A stretch of 56,611 nucleotides of DNA. Origin: an uncultured beta proteobacterium. Lineage in GTDB: Bacteria > Pseudomonadota > Gammaproteobacteria > Burkholderiales > Burkholderiaceae_C. The DNA is taken from positions 1 to 56,611 of the forward strand of contig CAJAES010000118.1 of NCBI GenBank assembly GCA_903938815.1, given 5' to 3'. The position numbers were made by a program, and so were the translations under genes. This document shows, one piece after another, positions 43,162 through 52,726 of this stretch (positions within the stretch are counted from its first letter, which is position 1; the number at the start of each line of letters is the position of its first letter). Under the pieces are notes generated by a model. It saw nothing but the letters and a program-made list of their open reading frames with translations. It had not been told where the DNA came from and made no database searches.

Positions 43162-46100
43162 ATGGCCAGCTTCTTCATCGACCGCCCCATCTTCGCTTGG
43201 GTGATCGCGCTCTTCATCATGGTGCTGGGCGGCGTCGCCGTCACGCAGCTTCCCGTTGCGCAGTACCCCCCAGTCGCGCCGCCTTCCATCGTGGTGTCGG
43301 CGGCCTACCCGGGCGCTTCCGCGCAGACGCTCGAAGACAGCGTGCTGTCGATCATCGAGCGCGAGATGAACGGCGCGCCGGGCCTGATCTACATGGAGTC
43401 CGTGGCCCAGGCCGACGGCAGCGGCAGTATCACGCTCAGCTTCCAGCCCGGCACCAACCCCGACCTGGCGCAGGTGGAGGTCCAGAACCGCCTCTCGCGC
43501 GCCACGCCGCGCCTGCCTTCGGCCGTGACGCAGCAGGGCGTGCGTGTGGACAAGGCTCGCGCCAACTTCCTGTTGTTCGCCATCCTGACCTCCACCGACC
43601 CGGTCTGGGACCCGGTGGCCCTGGGCGACTACGCCTCGCGCAACGTGCTGCCCGAACTCCAGCGCGTGAAGGGTGTCGGGCAGGCTCAGCTTTTCGGCAC
43701 CGAACGCGCCATGCGGGTGTGGATCGATCCCGCCAAGCTGCAGGGCTTCAACCTCGCCAGCAGCGAGGTGGTGGCCGCCATCCGCGCGCAGAACGCGCAG
43801 GTGTCCGCAGGCAGCATCGGCGACCTGCCCAACGTGACAGGCCAGGGCGTTTCGGCCACGGTGGTGGTCGACGGCCAGCTGCGATCGGTCGAGGAATTCG
43901 GCAAGGTCATCCTGCGTGCCAATGCTGACGGGTCCACGGTGCGCCTGAAGGACGTCGCGCGCATCGAGCAGGGCGGGCAGAGCTACGCCACATCGGCGCG
44001 GCTGAACGGCAAGCCGTCCACCGGCATCGGCGTGCAGCTCTCGCCGACTGGCAACGCGCTCGAAGCCGCCACGGCCGTGCGCGCGAAGATGGACGAGCTC
44101 AAGCGATTCTTCCCGGCCGGCATGTCGTATGCCATTCCCTACGACAGCTCCCGCTTCATCCGCATCTCCATCACCCAGGTGGCGCAGACGCTGATCGAGG
44201 CGGTCGTGCTGGTGTTCCTGGTGATGTTCCTGTTCCTCCAGAACATCCGCTACACGGTGATTCCCACCGTGGTGGTGCCGGTGGCATTGCTCGGTACCTT
44301 CGCCACGCTGCTGGCGCTGGGTTTCTCGATCAACGTGCTGACGATGTTCGGCATGGTGCTGGTGATCGGCATCGTGGTGGACGACGCAATCGTGGTCGTC
44401 GAGAACGTCGAACGCATCATGAGCACCGAGCACCTGCCGCCGCGCGAGGCCACGCGCAAGGCGATGGGCCAGATCTCCGGCGCCATCGTCGGCATCACCG
44501 TGGTGCTGATCGCGGTGTTCGTGCCGCTGGCGTTCTTCGCGGGTTCGGTGGGCAACATCTACCGCCAGTTCTCGGCCGTGATGGTGGCCTCCATCGGCTT
44601 CTCGGCCTTCATGGCGCTGTCGCTCACGCCGGCGCTGTGCGCCACCCTGCTCAAGCCCATCGCCCCTGGGCATGAGCACGCCACGCGGGGCCCCTTCGGC
44701 TGGTTCAACCGATTCTTCGCGCGCACCTCCGCCGGCTACGGCAAGGGCGTGGCGCGCATCCTGCCGCGTGCCGGGCGCATGCTGCTGATCTACCTGGCGC
44801 TCATCGCCGTGGTGGGCTGGGTCTACCTGCGACTGCCCACGGCCTTCCTGCCGGCCGAGGACCAGGGCAACCTGATCGTCAGTGTGCAGCTGCCGCCGGG
44901 CGCCACCCAGGAGCGTGCGCGCGCGGTGATGGAGCAGGTGGAAGGCTTCATGCTCAAGCAGCCCGAGGTGGAAAGCATGGTGGGCGTGCTGGGCTTCAGC
45001 TTCAGCGGCCTGGGCCAGAACGCCGCGCTCGCGTTCGTCACGCTCAAGGACTGGGACCAGCGCCCCGACCCGCAGAACTCGGCGCAGGCACTGGCCGGGC
45101 GGGCCTTCGGCGCGTTGATGGGCATCCGCGATGCCTTCATCTTTCCGCTGAGTCCGCCGCCCATTCCCGAACTCGGCCAGGCGTCGGGCTTCAACTTCCG
45201 CCTGCAGGACCGCGCAGGCCAGGGCCACGATGCCCTCGTCGTGGCGCGCAACCAGATGCTGGGCATGGCCTCGCAGAGCAAGGTGCTGGCGCAGGTGCGG
45301 CCCGACGGCCTGGAAGACGCGCCGCAGTTGCGCATCGAGATCGACCGCGAAAAGGCGGCCGCGCTGGGGGTCGGGTTCGACAGCATCAACGCCACGATCT
45401 CCACGGCCCTGGGCTCGGCCTACATCAACGATTTCCCGAGCCGCGGCCGGCTGCAGCGCGTGGTGGTGCAGGCCGACGCGCCGGCGCGCATGCAGCCCGA
45501 GGACATCCTGAAGCTCAACGCGTCCAACGCGAAGGGGCAGGCCGTGCCCTTGTCGGCGTTCGCGACCACGCAGTGGGTCAAGGGCGCGATGCAGACCGTC
45601 CGCTACAACGGCTACCCGGCCATGCGCATCGGCGGCAGCGCGGCACCGGGGCTGAGCACCGGCGACGCCATGGCCGAGATGGAACGTCTCGCGGCCAAGC
45701 TGCCGCCGGGCTTCGGCTACGAGTGGACCGGCATCAGCCGCGAGGAAAAGCTCGCCGGCTCCCAGGCGCTCGTGCTCTACGGCTTCGCGATCCTGGCGGT
45801 GTTTCTCTGCCTGGCCGCGCTGTACGAGAGCTGGGCGATCCCGCTCGCGGTCATCCTGGTGGTGCCGCTCGGTGTGCTGGGCGTCGTGCTCGCGACGCTG
45901 GGCCGCGGCCTGTCGAACGACGTCTACTTCCAGGTCGGCCTGATCACCATCATCGGCCTGTCGGCCAAGAACGCGATCCTGATCATCGAGTTCGCGAAGG
46001 ATCTGCAGGCCCAGGGAAGGGGGGCGGTGGAAGCCGCGCTCGAAGCCGCACGCCTGCGGTTCCGGCCGATCGTGATGACCTCGATGGCCTTCATCCTCGG

Positions 46101-46326
46101 TACCATGCCGCTGTTCCTGGCCACGGGCGCGGGCTCGGCCAGCCAGCGCGCCATCGGCACGGGCGTCATCGGCGGCATGCTCACCGCCGTCGCGCTGTCG
46201 GTGTTCTTCGTGCCGGTGTTCTTCGTCGTGGTGCGCAGGTGGTTCCCACCCAGCCAGAGGCAGGTGCTGCACGACCGCCGCGAGACCGAGAACCTGAACC
46301 TGAACCCGCCGCGGGAGGACCGATGA
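43162..46326 (+). CDS. RND multidrug efflux transporter (HAE-1/AcrB type)
   Basis: 1054 residues, full length. It starts MASFFIDRPIFAWVIALFIM and has twelve membrane helices and two large periplasmic loops. The paired aspartates of the proton relay are in IVVDDAIVVVENVERIM (about 406), and the fourth-to-tenth helix lysine region is in SAKNAILIIEFAKDL. It exports hydrophobic drugs and solvents in exchange for protons. Substrates cannot be read from the sequence. Confidence 0.97.
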   Translation: MASFFIDRPIFAWVIALFIMVLGGVAVTQLPVAQYPPVAPPSIVVSAAYPGASAQTLEDSVLSIIEREMNGAPGLIYMESVAQADGSGSITLSFQPGTNPDLAQVEVQNRLSRATPRLPSAVTQQGVRVDKARANFLLFAILTSTDPVWDPVALGDYASRNVLPELQRVKGVGQAQLFGTERAMRVWIDPAKLQGFNLASSEVVAAIRAQNAQVSAGSIGDLPNVTGQGVSATVVVDGQLRSVEEFGKVILRANADGSTVRLKDVARIEQGGQSYATSARLNGKPSTGIGVQLSPTGNALEAATAVRAKMDELKRFFPAGMSYAIPYDSSRFIRISITQVAQTLIEAVVLVFLVMFLFLQNIRYTVIPTVVVPVALLGTFATLLALGFSINVLTMFGMVLVIGIVVDDAIVVVENVERIMSTEHLPPREATRKAMGQISGAIVGITVVLIAVFVPLAFFAGSVGNIYRQFSAVMVASIGFSAFMALSLTPALCATLLKPIAPGHEHATRGPFGWFNRFFARTSAGYGKGVARILPRAGRMLLIYLALIAVVGWVYLRLPTAFLPAEDQGNLIVSVQLPPGATQERARAVMEQVEGFMLKQPEVESMVGVLGFSFSGLGQNAALAFVTLKDWDQRPDPQNSAQALAGRAFGALMGIRDAFIFPLSPPPIPELGQASGFNFRLQDRAGQGHDALVVARNQMLGMASQSKVLAQVRPDGLEDAPQLRIEIDREKAAALGVGFDSINATISTALGSAYINDFPSRGRLQRVVVQADAPARMQPEDILKLNASNAKGQAVPLSAFATTQWVKGAMQTVRYNGYPAMRIGGSAAPGLSTGDAMAEMERLAAKLPPGFGYEWTGISREEKLAGSQALVLYGFAILAVFLCLAALYESWAIPLAVILVVPLGVLGVVLATLGRGLSNDVYFQVGLITIIGLSAKNAILIIEFAKDLQAQGRGAVEAALEAARLRFRPIVMTSMAFILGTMPLFLATGAGSASQRAIGTGVIGGMLTAVALSVFFVPVFFVVVRRWFPPSQRQVLHDRRETENLNLNPPREDR

Positions 46327-47717
46327 GACATCCCGCCATCCGGCCGACCCTGGCCCTGGCGCTGGGCGCCGTACTGATCGCCACCCTGGGCGCCTGCGCC
46401 CTCACGCCGGCCTACGATCGCCCCGCCGCGCCTGTGGACGGCCAGTTTCCTTCGCCTTCCGCCGCCAGCGGCCCGGCGGCCTCGACGCTGCCGTGGCGCA
46501 GCTTCCTGACCGACGCGAGAACGCAGGCGCTGGTGGATGCGGCCCTGAAGAACAACCGCGACCTGCGCATCGCGCTGCTGAACGTGGCCCAGGCGCGGGC
46601 CGCGCTTGGCGTGCAGCAGGCCGACCGGCTGCCGACCGTGGGTGTGGGCGCTGCGGTGGAGCGCAACAGTGCTTCCAGCGCCTACAGCGCCGGCCTGTCG
46701 CTCAGCAGCTTCGAGCTCGACCTCTTCGGGCGCGTGCGCAGCCTCGGCGACGCCGCCGCAGCGCGCCTGCTCGCAGGCGAGGAGGCGCGCCGCGCCGTCG
46801 AGCTGAGCCTGATCGCGGCCGTGGCCGATGCCGAGCTGTCGCTGCGTGCCGACGACGAGCTCATCGGCGTCACCGCCCAGGTTCTGGCCTCGCGGGAGGC
46901 CTCGCTGAGGCTCGTGCGACTGAAGTTCGACGGCGGCGCCGCTGGCGAGCCTGAGCTGCGGGCCACCGAATCCCTGGTGGCCGGCGCACGCGCCACCGGA
47001 CAGGCACTGGAGCGGCAACGTGCGCAGCACCTGAATGCCCTGGTGCTGCTGGTGGGCGGGCCGCTGCCGGCCGACCTGCCTGCGGCGCGCGCCCTGACGG
47101 CCCATTCGTTCGCGGATCTCCCCGCCGGCCTGCCGTCCGAGGTGCTGCTGCAGCGCCCGGACGTGCGCCAGGCGGAGCAGTTGCTCATCGCGTCCACCTT
47201 CAACATCGGCGCGGCGCGCGCGGCGTTCTTTCCGCGCATCGCCCTCACCGGCAGCCTGGGCGTCGCGAGCGGCGAGCTCTCGGGCCTGTTCTCCAATGGG
47301 GTCTGGAGCTTTGCCGGCCAGTTGCTGCAGCCGCTGTTCGACAACGGCCGCAACGAGGCCAACCTGGCGTCTGCCCGGGCCGCGCGGGAGATCGCGGTGG
47401 CGCAGTACGAGAAGACGCTGCAGTCGGCCTTCCGCGAAGTGGCCGACACGCTGGCCGCGCGCGCCACGCTGGGTGCGCAGTTGCAGGCCCAGCGCCAGCA
47501 GGCCGACGCCGAGACCCGCCGCCTGGCGCTGGTTGAGCGGCTGCTCTCGGCCGGCGCCGCCAGCCTGCTGGACCGCCTGGATGCCGAACGCTCTGCACTG
47601 GCCGCACGCCAGGCCGTGGTGCAGTTGGAACTCGCACTCCGGCAGAACGCGCTGCTGCTCTACCGCGTGCTCGGCGGCGGAGTCGGCGCCGGAGCCGCCA
47701 GCGGCCCGCCGGCCTGA
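46323..47717 (+). CDS. Outer-membrane efflux lipoprotein (OprM/NodT family)
   Basis: 464 residues from the ATG overlapping the RND stop. The lipoprotein signal ends in ATLGACAL, and the two OEP repeats of the TolC fold follow, with LPSEVLLQRPDVRQAEQLL at the repeat boundary. It completes the tripartite pump. The operon ends here; the aldehyde dehydrogenase gene converges 67 bases later. Confidence 0.95.
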   Translation: MRHPAIRPTLALALGAVLIATLGACALTPAYDRPAAPVDGQFPSPSAASGPAASTLPWRSFLTDARTQALVDAALKNNRDLRIALLNVAQARAALGVQQADRLPTVGVGAAVERNSASSAYSAGLSLSSFELDLFGRVRSLGDAAAARLLAGEEARRAVELSLIAAVADAELSLRADDELIGVTAQVLASREASLRLVRLKFDGGAAGEPELRATESLVAGARATGQALERQRAQHLNALVLLVGGPLPADLPAARALTAHSFADLPAGLPSEVLLQRPDVRQAEQLLIASTFNIGAARAAFFPRIALTGSLGVASGELSGLFSNGVWSFAGQLLQPLFDNGRNEANLASARAAREIAVAQYEKTLQSAFREVADTLAARATLGAQLQAQRQQADAETRRLALVERLLSAGAASLLDRLDAERSALAARQAVVQLELALRQNALLLYRVLGGGVGAGAASGPPA

Positions 47718-47784
47718 GCCACGGCCCAGGCGCCCTGCAGGCCAGCCGTTTCCGGCACCGTGTCCGGCACGGTCTTCAGGTCCA

Positions 47785-49233
47785 TCAGAAGCGCTTCATC
47801 CAGCCCAGCAGCCTGCGCATCAGCGGGCTGTAGGGTGGCAGGAAGAGCGCCATGCCGTTGGCACGCGACTGCCGGAAGACCGGCTTGAGCTTGCTGAAGG
47901 TGTCGAAGCCCCACTGCCCGTGGTAATGGCCCATGCCGGACGCGCCGACGCCCCCGAAAGGCAGGCTCTCCTGTGCGATGTGCAGCAGCGTGTCGTTCAC
48001 CGTCACGCCGCCAGCGGGCAGCGAGGGCAGGGCGCTGTCCGTGCGCGCCCGGTCCTGGTCGAACCAGTAGAGCGCCAACGGATGCGGCCGCGCGCGGATG
48101 AAGGCCAGCGCCTCGTCCAGGCTGTCGTAGGGCACCAGCGGCAGCACCGGGCCGAAGATCTCGTCGCACATCGCGGTGCAGTCCGGCGGCGCGTCGATCA
48201 GCAGCACCGGCGCCAGTCGGTGGCCGGCGTCGTCACGCGGGGCGCCCGCGAAGATCGTCTCCACGCGGGCGCCACGCGCCTTGGCCTCGTCCACGCTGTC
48301 GGTCAGGCGGCGGTAGTGGCGGTCATTGACGATGCTGCAGTAGTCGCCATCGGCCAGGCCCGTAGGGTGGCAGCGCCGGCCCTGGGCATGCGCGGCCTCG
48401 ACGAACGCAGGCACTTCGCTGCGCGGCAGCAGCACATAGTCCGGTGCGATGCAGGTCTGGCCGGCGTTCAGCAGCTTGCCGGCCAGGATGCGCTGCACTG
48501 CATGAGCCATCGGATACCCGGGCGTGATGACGGCCGGCGACTTGCCGCCCAGTTCCAGCGTCACCGGCGTCAGGTTCGCGGCGGCGGCTGCCATCACATG
48601 GCGCCCGACCGCGGTGGAACCGGTGAAGAGCAGGTGGTCGAAGGGCAGGCTGGAGAACTGCGCCGCAATGTCGGGCCCGCCGTTCACGATGCAGACTTCC
48701 TCGGGCTTGAAGGCCGACGCGCACAGTTGCTGCCACAGGGCCGAGAAGACCGGTGTGGCTTCGGACATCTTCACCATCAGGCGGTTGCCTGCGGCCAGCG
48801 CCGCCACCATCGGCCCGACGGCCAGATACAGCGGATAGTTCCAGGGCACGATGATGCCGACGATGCCGAGCGGTTGCGGCACGATGCTGGCCGTGGCGGG
48901 CAGGAACCACTTGCCCACGCCCGCACGGCGCGGCTTCATCCAGCCCGGGCCGTGGCGCAGGGCGCCCTTGATCTCCTCGAGGCTCGGCCAGATCTCGGCG
49001 AGCTCGGTCTCGATGGACGGGCGGCCACCGAAGTCGGTGTCGATGGCCTTCTGGATCGCGGCCTCGTTGTCCTTCAGGATCCTTTGCAGTCGGTTAAGGC
49101 GGTCTGACCGCGTCGCCCAGGACGCGAAAGGCTCGGCGGTGGCGGCTTTTCGCTGGAGGTCAAAGGCCTCCGCTAATGCGGCAGGGAGAGCGGCAGGCAG
49201 AGCGGCAGGCATAGCGGCAGGGTGCATAGGCAC
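47785..49233 (-). CDS. Coniferyl-aldehyde-dehydrogenase-like aldehyde dehydrogenase
   Basis: 482 residues. Active-site motifs are present: catalytic Glu in LELGGKSPAV, catalytic Cys in NAGQTCIAPDY, and NWPY-type IVPWNYPLYLAVGP. The sequence and the ending MKRF fit the coniferyl aldehyde/long aliphatic aldehyde branch. The N-terminus carries a run of ALPAALPAAL from 12-base repeats (about 49178-49220), so the true start could be nearer residue 20. Confidence 0.9.
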   Translation of the reverse strand: MPMHPAAMPAALPAALPAALAEAFDLQRKAATAEPFASWATRSDRLNRLQRILKDNEAAIQKAIDTDFGGRPSIETELAEIWPSLEEIKGALRHGPGWMKPRRAGVGKWFLPATASIVPQPLGIVGIIVPWNYPLYLAVGPMVAALAAGNRLMVKMSEATPVFSALWQQLCASAFKPEEVCIVNGGPDIAAQFSSLPFDHLLFTGSTAVGRHVMAAAAANLTPVTLELGGKSPAVITPGYPMAHAVQRILAGKLLNAGQTCIAPDYVLLPRSEVPAFVEAAHAQGRRCHPTGLADGDYCSIVNDRHYRRLTDSVDEAKARGARVETIFAGAPRDDAGHRLAPVLLIDAPPDCTAMCDEIFGPVLPLVPYDSLDEALAFIRARPHPLALYWFDQDRARTDSALPSLPAGGVTVNDTLLHIAQESLPFGGVGASGMGHYHGQWGFDTFSKLKPVFRQSRANGMALFLPPYSPLMRRLLGWMKRF

Positions 49234-49330
49234 ATCGTAGGCCGTGGCGCGCCATGTTGGCTGGAGTGGTCACCCCAAAGCGGACACGCACGTTAGTTAA
49301 CATAATATACATTAGCGCATTTGTGGAGGG

Positions 49331-49400
49331 AGCCAGACAGCCAGACAGCCAGCCAGCCAGACAGCCAGACAGCCAGACAGCCAGCCAGCCAGCCAGCCCG
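49331..49400. repeat. CCAG/ACAG tetranucleotide tract
   Basis: About 70 bases of CCAG units mixed with ACAG lie in the 271-base gap between two minus-strand genes. Upstream of it, 49291-49320 is AT-rich with TATATTATG on the minus strand, a likely promoter area for the aldehyde dehydrogenase. Nothing else is seen in the gap. Confidence 0.88.
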
Positions 49401-49504
49401 GCAGCCCGGCATGCAGTCAGTCAGTCAAGCTGACGGTACTGAGCTGCAGTTACTGGGCGGCCGTTATTGAGCGGCCCCTGCTGATCAGCCCCTGCGGACC
49501 GGGG

Positions 49505-50098
49505 TCACTCGATCCGCGCGACCTCGTCGAAGGACAGTCGGGGGCCCCGTGGCCTGTTGCCAGACGGGTCGCCATAGCCCAGGTTGACCAGGAAGTTGGC
49601 CTTCCAGCGCCCGTCCGGGAAGAAGACCTGGTTCAACTGTGCGGCGTCGAAGCCGCTCATCGGCCCGGCGTCCAGGCCCAGCAGGCGGGCCGCCACGATC
49701 AGGTAGGCGCCCTGCAGCGCGCTGTTGCGCATGACGGTCTCGGCTGCAAGCGATTCATTGCCGGCGAACATCTGCGCCGCGGTCGGCATGGCCGGGAACT
49801 GGGTCGGCAGGTGCTCGTGAAAGCGGCTGTCGTAGGCGACGATGGCCGTCACCGGCGCGGCCATGGTCTTGTCGCGGTTGCCCGCGGAAAGAGCCGGCGC
49901 CAGACGCTCCTTGGCGGCCTGACTGCGCACGAACACCAGGCGCATCGGCTGGCAGTTCATCGAGGTCGGCCCCCACTTGAAGGCCTCGTGCAATCGACGC
50001 AGCATGTCGTCGTCGATCGCTTGAGCCGTGAACTTGTTGAAGGTGCGCGCGTTCACGAAGGCGAGTTCGAGTGCGGTGCCGGTTTCGGATGGCGTCAT
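49505..50098 (-). CDS. RutE/HadB-like nitroreductase family protein
   Basis: 197 residues from the ATG at 50098, the length of RutE (malonic semialdehyde reductase). The nitroreductase FMN fold shows NARTFNKFTAQAIDDDMLRR, KWGPTSMNCQPMRLVFVRS and NLGYGDPSGNRPRGPRL. RutE works in pyrimidine breakdown but no other rut gene is here, so a general flavin reductase role is equally possible. A GTG-type extension upstream is open but unlikely. Confidence 0.85.
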   Translation of the reverse strand: MTPSETGTALELAFVNARTFNKFTAQAIDDDMLRRLHEAFKWGPTSMNCQPMRLVFVRSQAAKERLAPALSAGNRDKTMAAPVTAIVAYDSRFHEHLPTQFPAMPTAAQMFAGNESLAAETVMRNSALQGAYLIVAARLLGLDAGPMSGFDAAQLNQVFFPDGRWKANFLVNLGYGDPSGNRPRGPRLSFDEVARIE

Positions 50099-50198
50099 GT
50101 TCGGGGTTCCCGGATGGAGGTCGGCCGAGTGTAGGTCGCGGCCCGGCGCGTCGTCGCCCTGCCCCAATCAGCCAGACCGCAGCGATGCCGCGTGGCGT

Positions 50199-51488
50199 TC
50201 AGCCGGTGCCGTACTTGGTCTCGAACGCAATGCCGATCGACTGCAGCAAGGGCGTCGGAAGCTCTCCGCCCGCGCAGACGATGACCACGTCGTTCGGGAT
50301 TTCCTCCGCGCCCGCCGACGTCTTCAAGCTCACGGCATGTTCGTGAATCTCCGTGACCTGCGACGACAGCTTCAGGTCGATTCGGCCCAGCGCGCACAGC
50401 CGATCGAGGTTGTCGCGGTTGCGCGGCTTCACCCGCGCAAAGGCCGCGCTGCGATACGACAGGCTGACGCGGGTGCCCGGTTGCTCGGCCACGGCCACGG
50501 CAGCCTCGATCGCGCTGTCGCCGCCCCCGACCACCAGAACCTTCTGGTCGCGGTACTGCTGCGCGTCCACCAGCCGGTAGACCACCTTCGCCGATTCCTC
50601 GCCCGGAACGCCCAGCTTGCGCGGCGTGCCGCGTCGCCCGAGCGCGAGCAGGACGCTGCGCGCCCTGTAGCTGCCTCGGCTGGTCTGCACCACGAAGCCG
50701 TCACCGGCCGGTGCGATGCCCAGCATCCGCTCCTGGAAGTGGATGGACAGGGCGGTCTTGCGCACGATGCCGTCCCAGAATTCGAGCAACCTCTCCTTGG
50801 CGACCTCCCCGAAGCGAACGCTGCCGACGATGGCCAGCTTCACGGGCGCGGTCATCGCGATCTTCTGGCGCGGGTAGTGGAAGACGGCGCCCCCGAGCGA
50901 CTCCTCCTGCTCGATGAGCCTGAACGCGAGTCGATGTTCCAGCGCCGCCAGCCCGGCCGACAGCCCGGCCGGGCCGCAGCCGACGATCACGACATCGAGG
51001 TCGTGCGCGCCCCGTGGGCGACGGCGGATCGCGTCCATCGCCTGCCGGCCCTGTTCGGCCGCCTTGCGGATGAGGCCCATGCCACCGAGTTCACCCGCGA
51101 TGAAGATGCCTGGGATGTTGGTCTCGAACTGCGGGCTCACCTGCGGAATGTCGACCCCCCGGCGTTCGGTGCCGAAGACGAGCCGGATGGCGTCCACCGG
51201 GCAGGCAGAGAGGCAGGCGCCATGCCCGATGCATGCCGCGCCATTGATCAGCACCGCCTTGCCACCCACGACGCCCAGTGCCTGCTCCGGGCACGCCTGG
51301 GTGCAGGAGCCCGAGCCGATGCAGCGCAGCGAATCCACCACCGGGTGCAGCGATACCGGCTCCGCCATGCCCGCTGCCGTGGCGTCCGCCAGTGCCGAGG
51401 CATGCAGGCGCTGCCTTGCGCTGCGGCGCCACAGGTAAGCCGCAACGGCCACGCCCAGCACCACTGCGTACAGCCACAGGAAACTCAC
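50199..51488 (-). CDS. Membrane-anchored iron-sulfur flavoprotein with permuted TrxB-like fold
   Basis: 429 residues. An N-terminal helix (about 4-20) followed by RRSARQR suggests the rest is cytoplasmic. Two ferredoxin-type motifs follow: CIGSGSCTQACP (Cys56, 62, 66) and CIGHGACLSACP (Cys86, 92, 96). Both lack the usual second cysteine, replaced by Ser and His. Then TNIPGIFIAGELGGMGLIRK (about 123-142) resembles the C-terminal FAD segment of thioredoxin reductases, yet it precedes the FAD-binding VVIVGCGPAGLSAG (about 166) and the NADPH-binding VLVVGGGDSAIEAA (about 317). No redox CxxC is present. It overlaps ccmI by ATGA and probably feeds electrons to a cytochrome-maturation or quinone system. 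Confidence 0.8.
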   Translation of the reverse strand: MSFLWLYAVVLGVAVAAYLWRRSARQRLHASALADATAAGMAEPVSLHPVVDSLRCIGSGSCTQACPEQALGVVGGKAVLINGAACIGHGACLSACPVDAIRLVFGTERRGVDIPQVSPQFETNIPGIFIAGELGGMGLIRKAAEQGRQAMDAIRRRPRGAHDLDVVIVGCGPAGLSAGLAALEHRLAFRLIEQEESLGGAVFHYPRQKIAMTAPVKLAIVGSVRFGEVAKERLLEFWDGIVRKTALSIHFQERMLGIAPAGDGFVVQTSRGSYRARSVLLALGRRGTPRKLGVPGEESAKVVYRLVDAQQYRDQKVLVVGGGDSAIEAAVAVAEQPGTRVSLSYRSAAFARVKPRNRDNLDRLCALGRIDLKLSSQVTEIHEHAVSLKTSAGAEEIPNDVVIVCAGGELPTPLLQSIGIAFETKYGTG

Positions 51489-52726
51489 GGCTTCACGACC
51501 TCGCCGATCCGGATGTTCACGTCTGTGCGGCCCAGCGGCACGACCTGGCTCTCTCCCACCAGATCCCCGGGCTGGGGCATGGCCTGGCCGGTCTTGCTGA
51601 TGCGTGCCCCGACCACCACCTGCGCCTGGCTCGACAGCTTCATCTCCGGCGACATCGCCAGGCTATCGTCGAGCTGGAAGCTCAGGGGCAGGTCCTTCAC
51701 CTGGCGCCGCATCACGGCCAGTGGCATGCGCGGCCCCTGGGCGGCCCGGGCGAAGACGAAGACGGTGTCCTCCGGGCTGGCTTGGCGCGCGAGTTCCGCT
51801 GCCAGCGTCACCGTGCCGCCCACTTTCGCCGTGCCCGCTGCGGCGGGCGACGCCTTGCCTGCGGGCAGGCCGGCGCGTTCACGCGCCTGGGCGAGCCCGT
51901 CGGCCACCTGCCTGACGAGCGGGTGGTCCGGCGGTGCCGACTGCTGCAGTCGTTCCCAGTAGCCGACGGCCGCCTTGAAGTCCTGACGATCGAACGCCGC
52001 CGTGCCGGCCAGCGACAGGGCCTTCGGCTGGCGAGGGTCGGCCGCCAGCGCCCGCTGCACGAGTGCCAGCGATTCGCCTTCGATGCCGCGCCCGCCGCTG
52101 ACGGCCAGTGCATCGGCGAAGTCGGCCAGCAGGACGGCGTCGTCCGGTTGGCCGGCGGCGGCCTTGCGAAAGGCCGGCACCGCCTTCGCGTGTTCGCCAA
52201 GCACCGCGTAGGAGCGTGCGAGCATGCCCCAGCCGTCGGTATCGCCGGGATTCTTCGCCAGCCGCTCGGCCAGGGTGTCGACCATCGCGCGCATCTCGCC
52301 CTGCGCCATGGGATGCGGCGCCTTTTCCTGAGCCTGGGGTGATGGCGACGAGATCGCGACCGACGGGCCGCCGGTCAGTGCCGAGGTGTCGCCCAGCCAG
52401 AGGTAGCCCCCGCCCACCAGTGCCAGAACGGCCACCGCGACGCCCGCAGCCAGCCGGGGAGAGACCGTCTTGCGAGGTGCGGACTCGCCCCCGCCCTGCA
52501 GGACCTGTCCGACGATCTGGCGCTCGACCTCCGCCCTCGCCTGCGCATGGGCCTCGGGCGACAGGGTGCCGCTGTCCCGCAGCGCGTCGAGTTGGCGGAT
52601 CTGCTCGCGCAGGGGGTTCAGGTCGATGCGCATGGCGGGTTCTCCGGGTGCAGACAGAAGGGGGCGCAACAGCAGCCCCAGCACGGCGCAGGCCATGGCC
52701 AGCGCCGTCAGGACGAAGAGGATCAT
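51485..52726 (-). CDS. ccmI: Cytochrome c biogenesis protein CcmI (CycH)
   Basis: 413 residues. Two N-terminal helices (about 3-21 and 93-112) flank a region with leucine-zipper-like heptads, and TPR motifs (about 150-280) form the periplasmic apocytochrome chaperone. The C-terminal domain (about 310-413) is the extra substrate-binding part found in fused CcmI. Its ends overlap both neighbours by four bases. Confidence 0.9.
   Translation of the reverse strand: MILFVLTALAMACAVLGLLLRPLLSAPGEPAMRIDLNPLREQIRQLDALRDSGTLSPEAHAQARAEVERQIVGQVLQGGGESAPRKTVSPRLAAGVAVAVLALVGGGYLWLGDTSALTGGPSVAISSPSPQAQEKAPHPMAQGEMRAMVDTLAERLAKNPGDTDGWGMLARSYAVLGEHAKAVPAFRKAAAGQPDDAVLLADFADALAVSGGRGIEGESLALVQRALAADPRQPKALSLAGTAAFDRQDFKAAVGYWERLQQSAPPDHPLVRQVADGLAQARERAGLPAGKASPAAAGTAKVGGTVTLAAELARQASPEDTVFVFARAAQGPRMPLAVMRRQVKDLPLSFQLDDSLAMSPEMKLSSQAQVVVGARISKTGQAMPQPGDLVGESQVVPLGRTDVNIRIGEVVKP

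Noticed and set aside
43015..46272. Very long open frame antisense to the RND transporter (1085 codons)
   Set aside because: It is a GC-rich shadow: composition is His/Arg/Ala-rich with no domain, and the opposite strand encodes a clear full-length AcrB-type protein.
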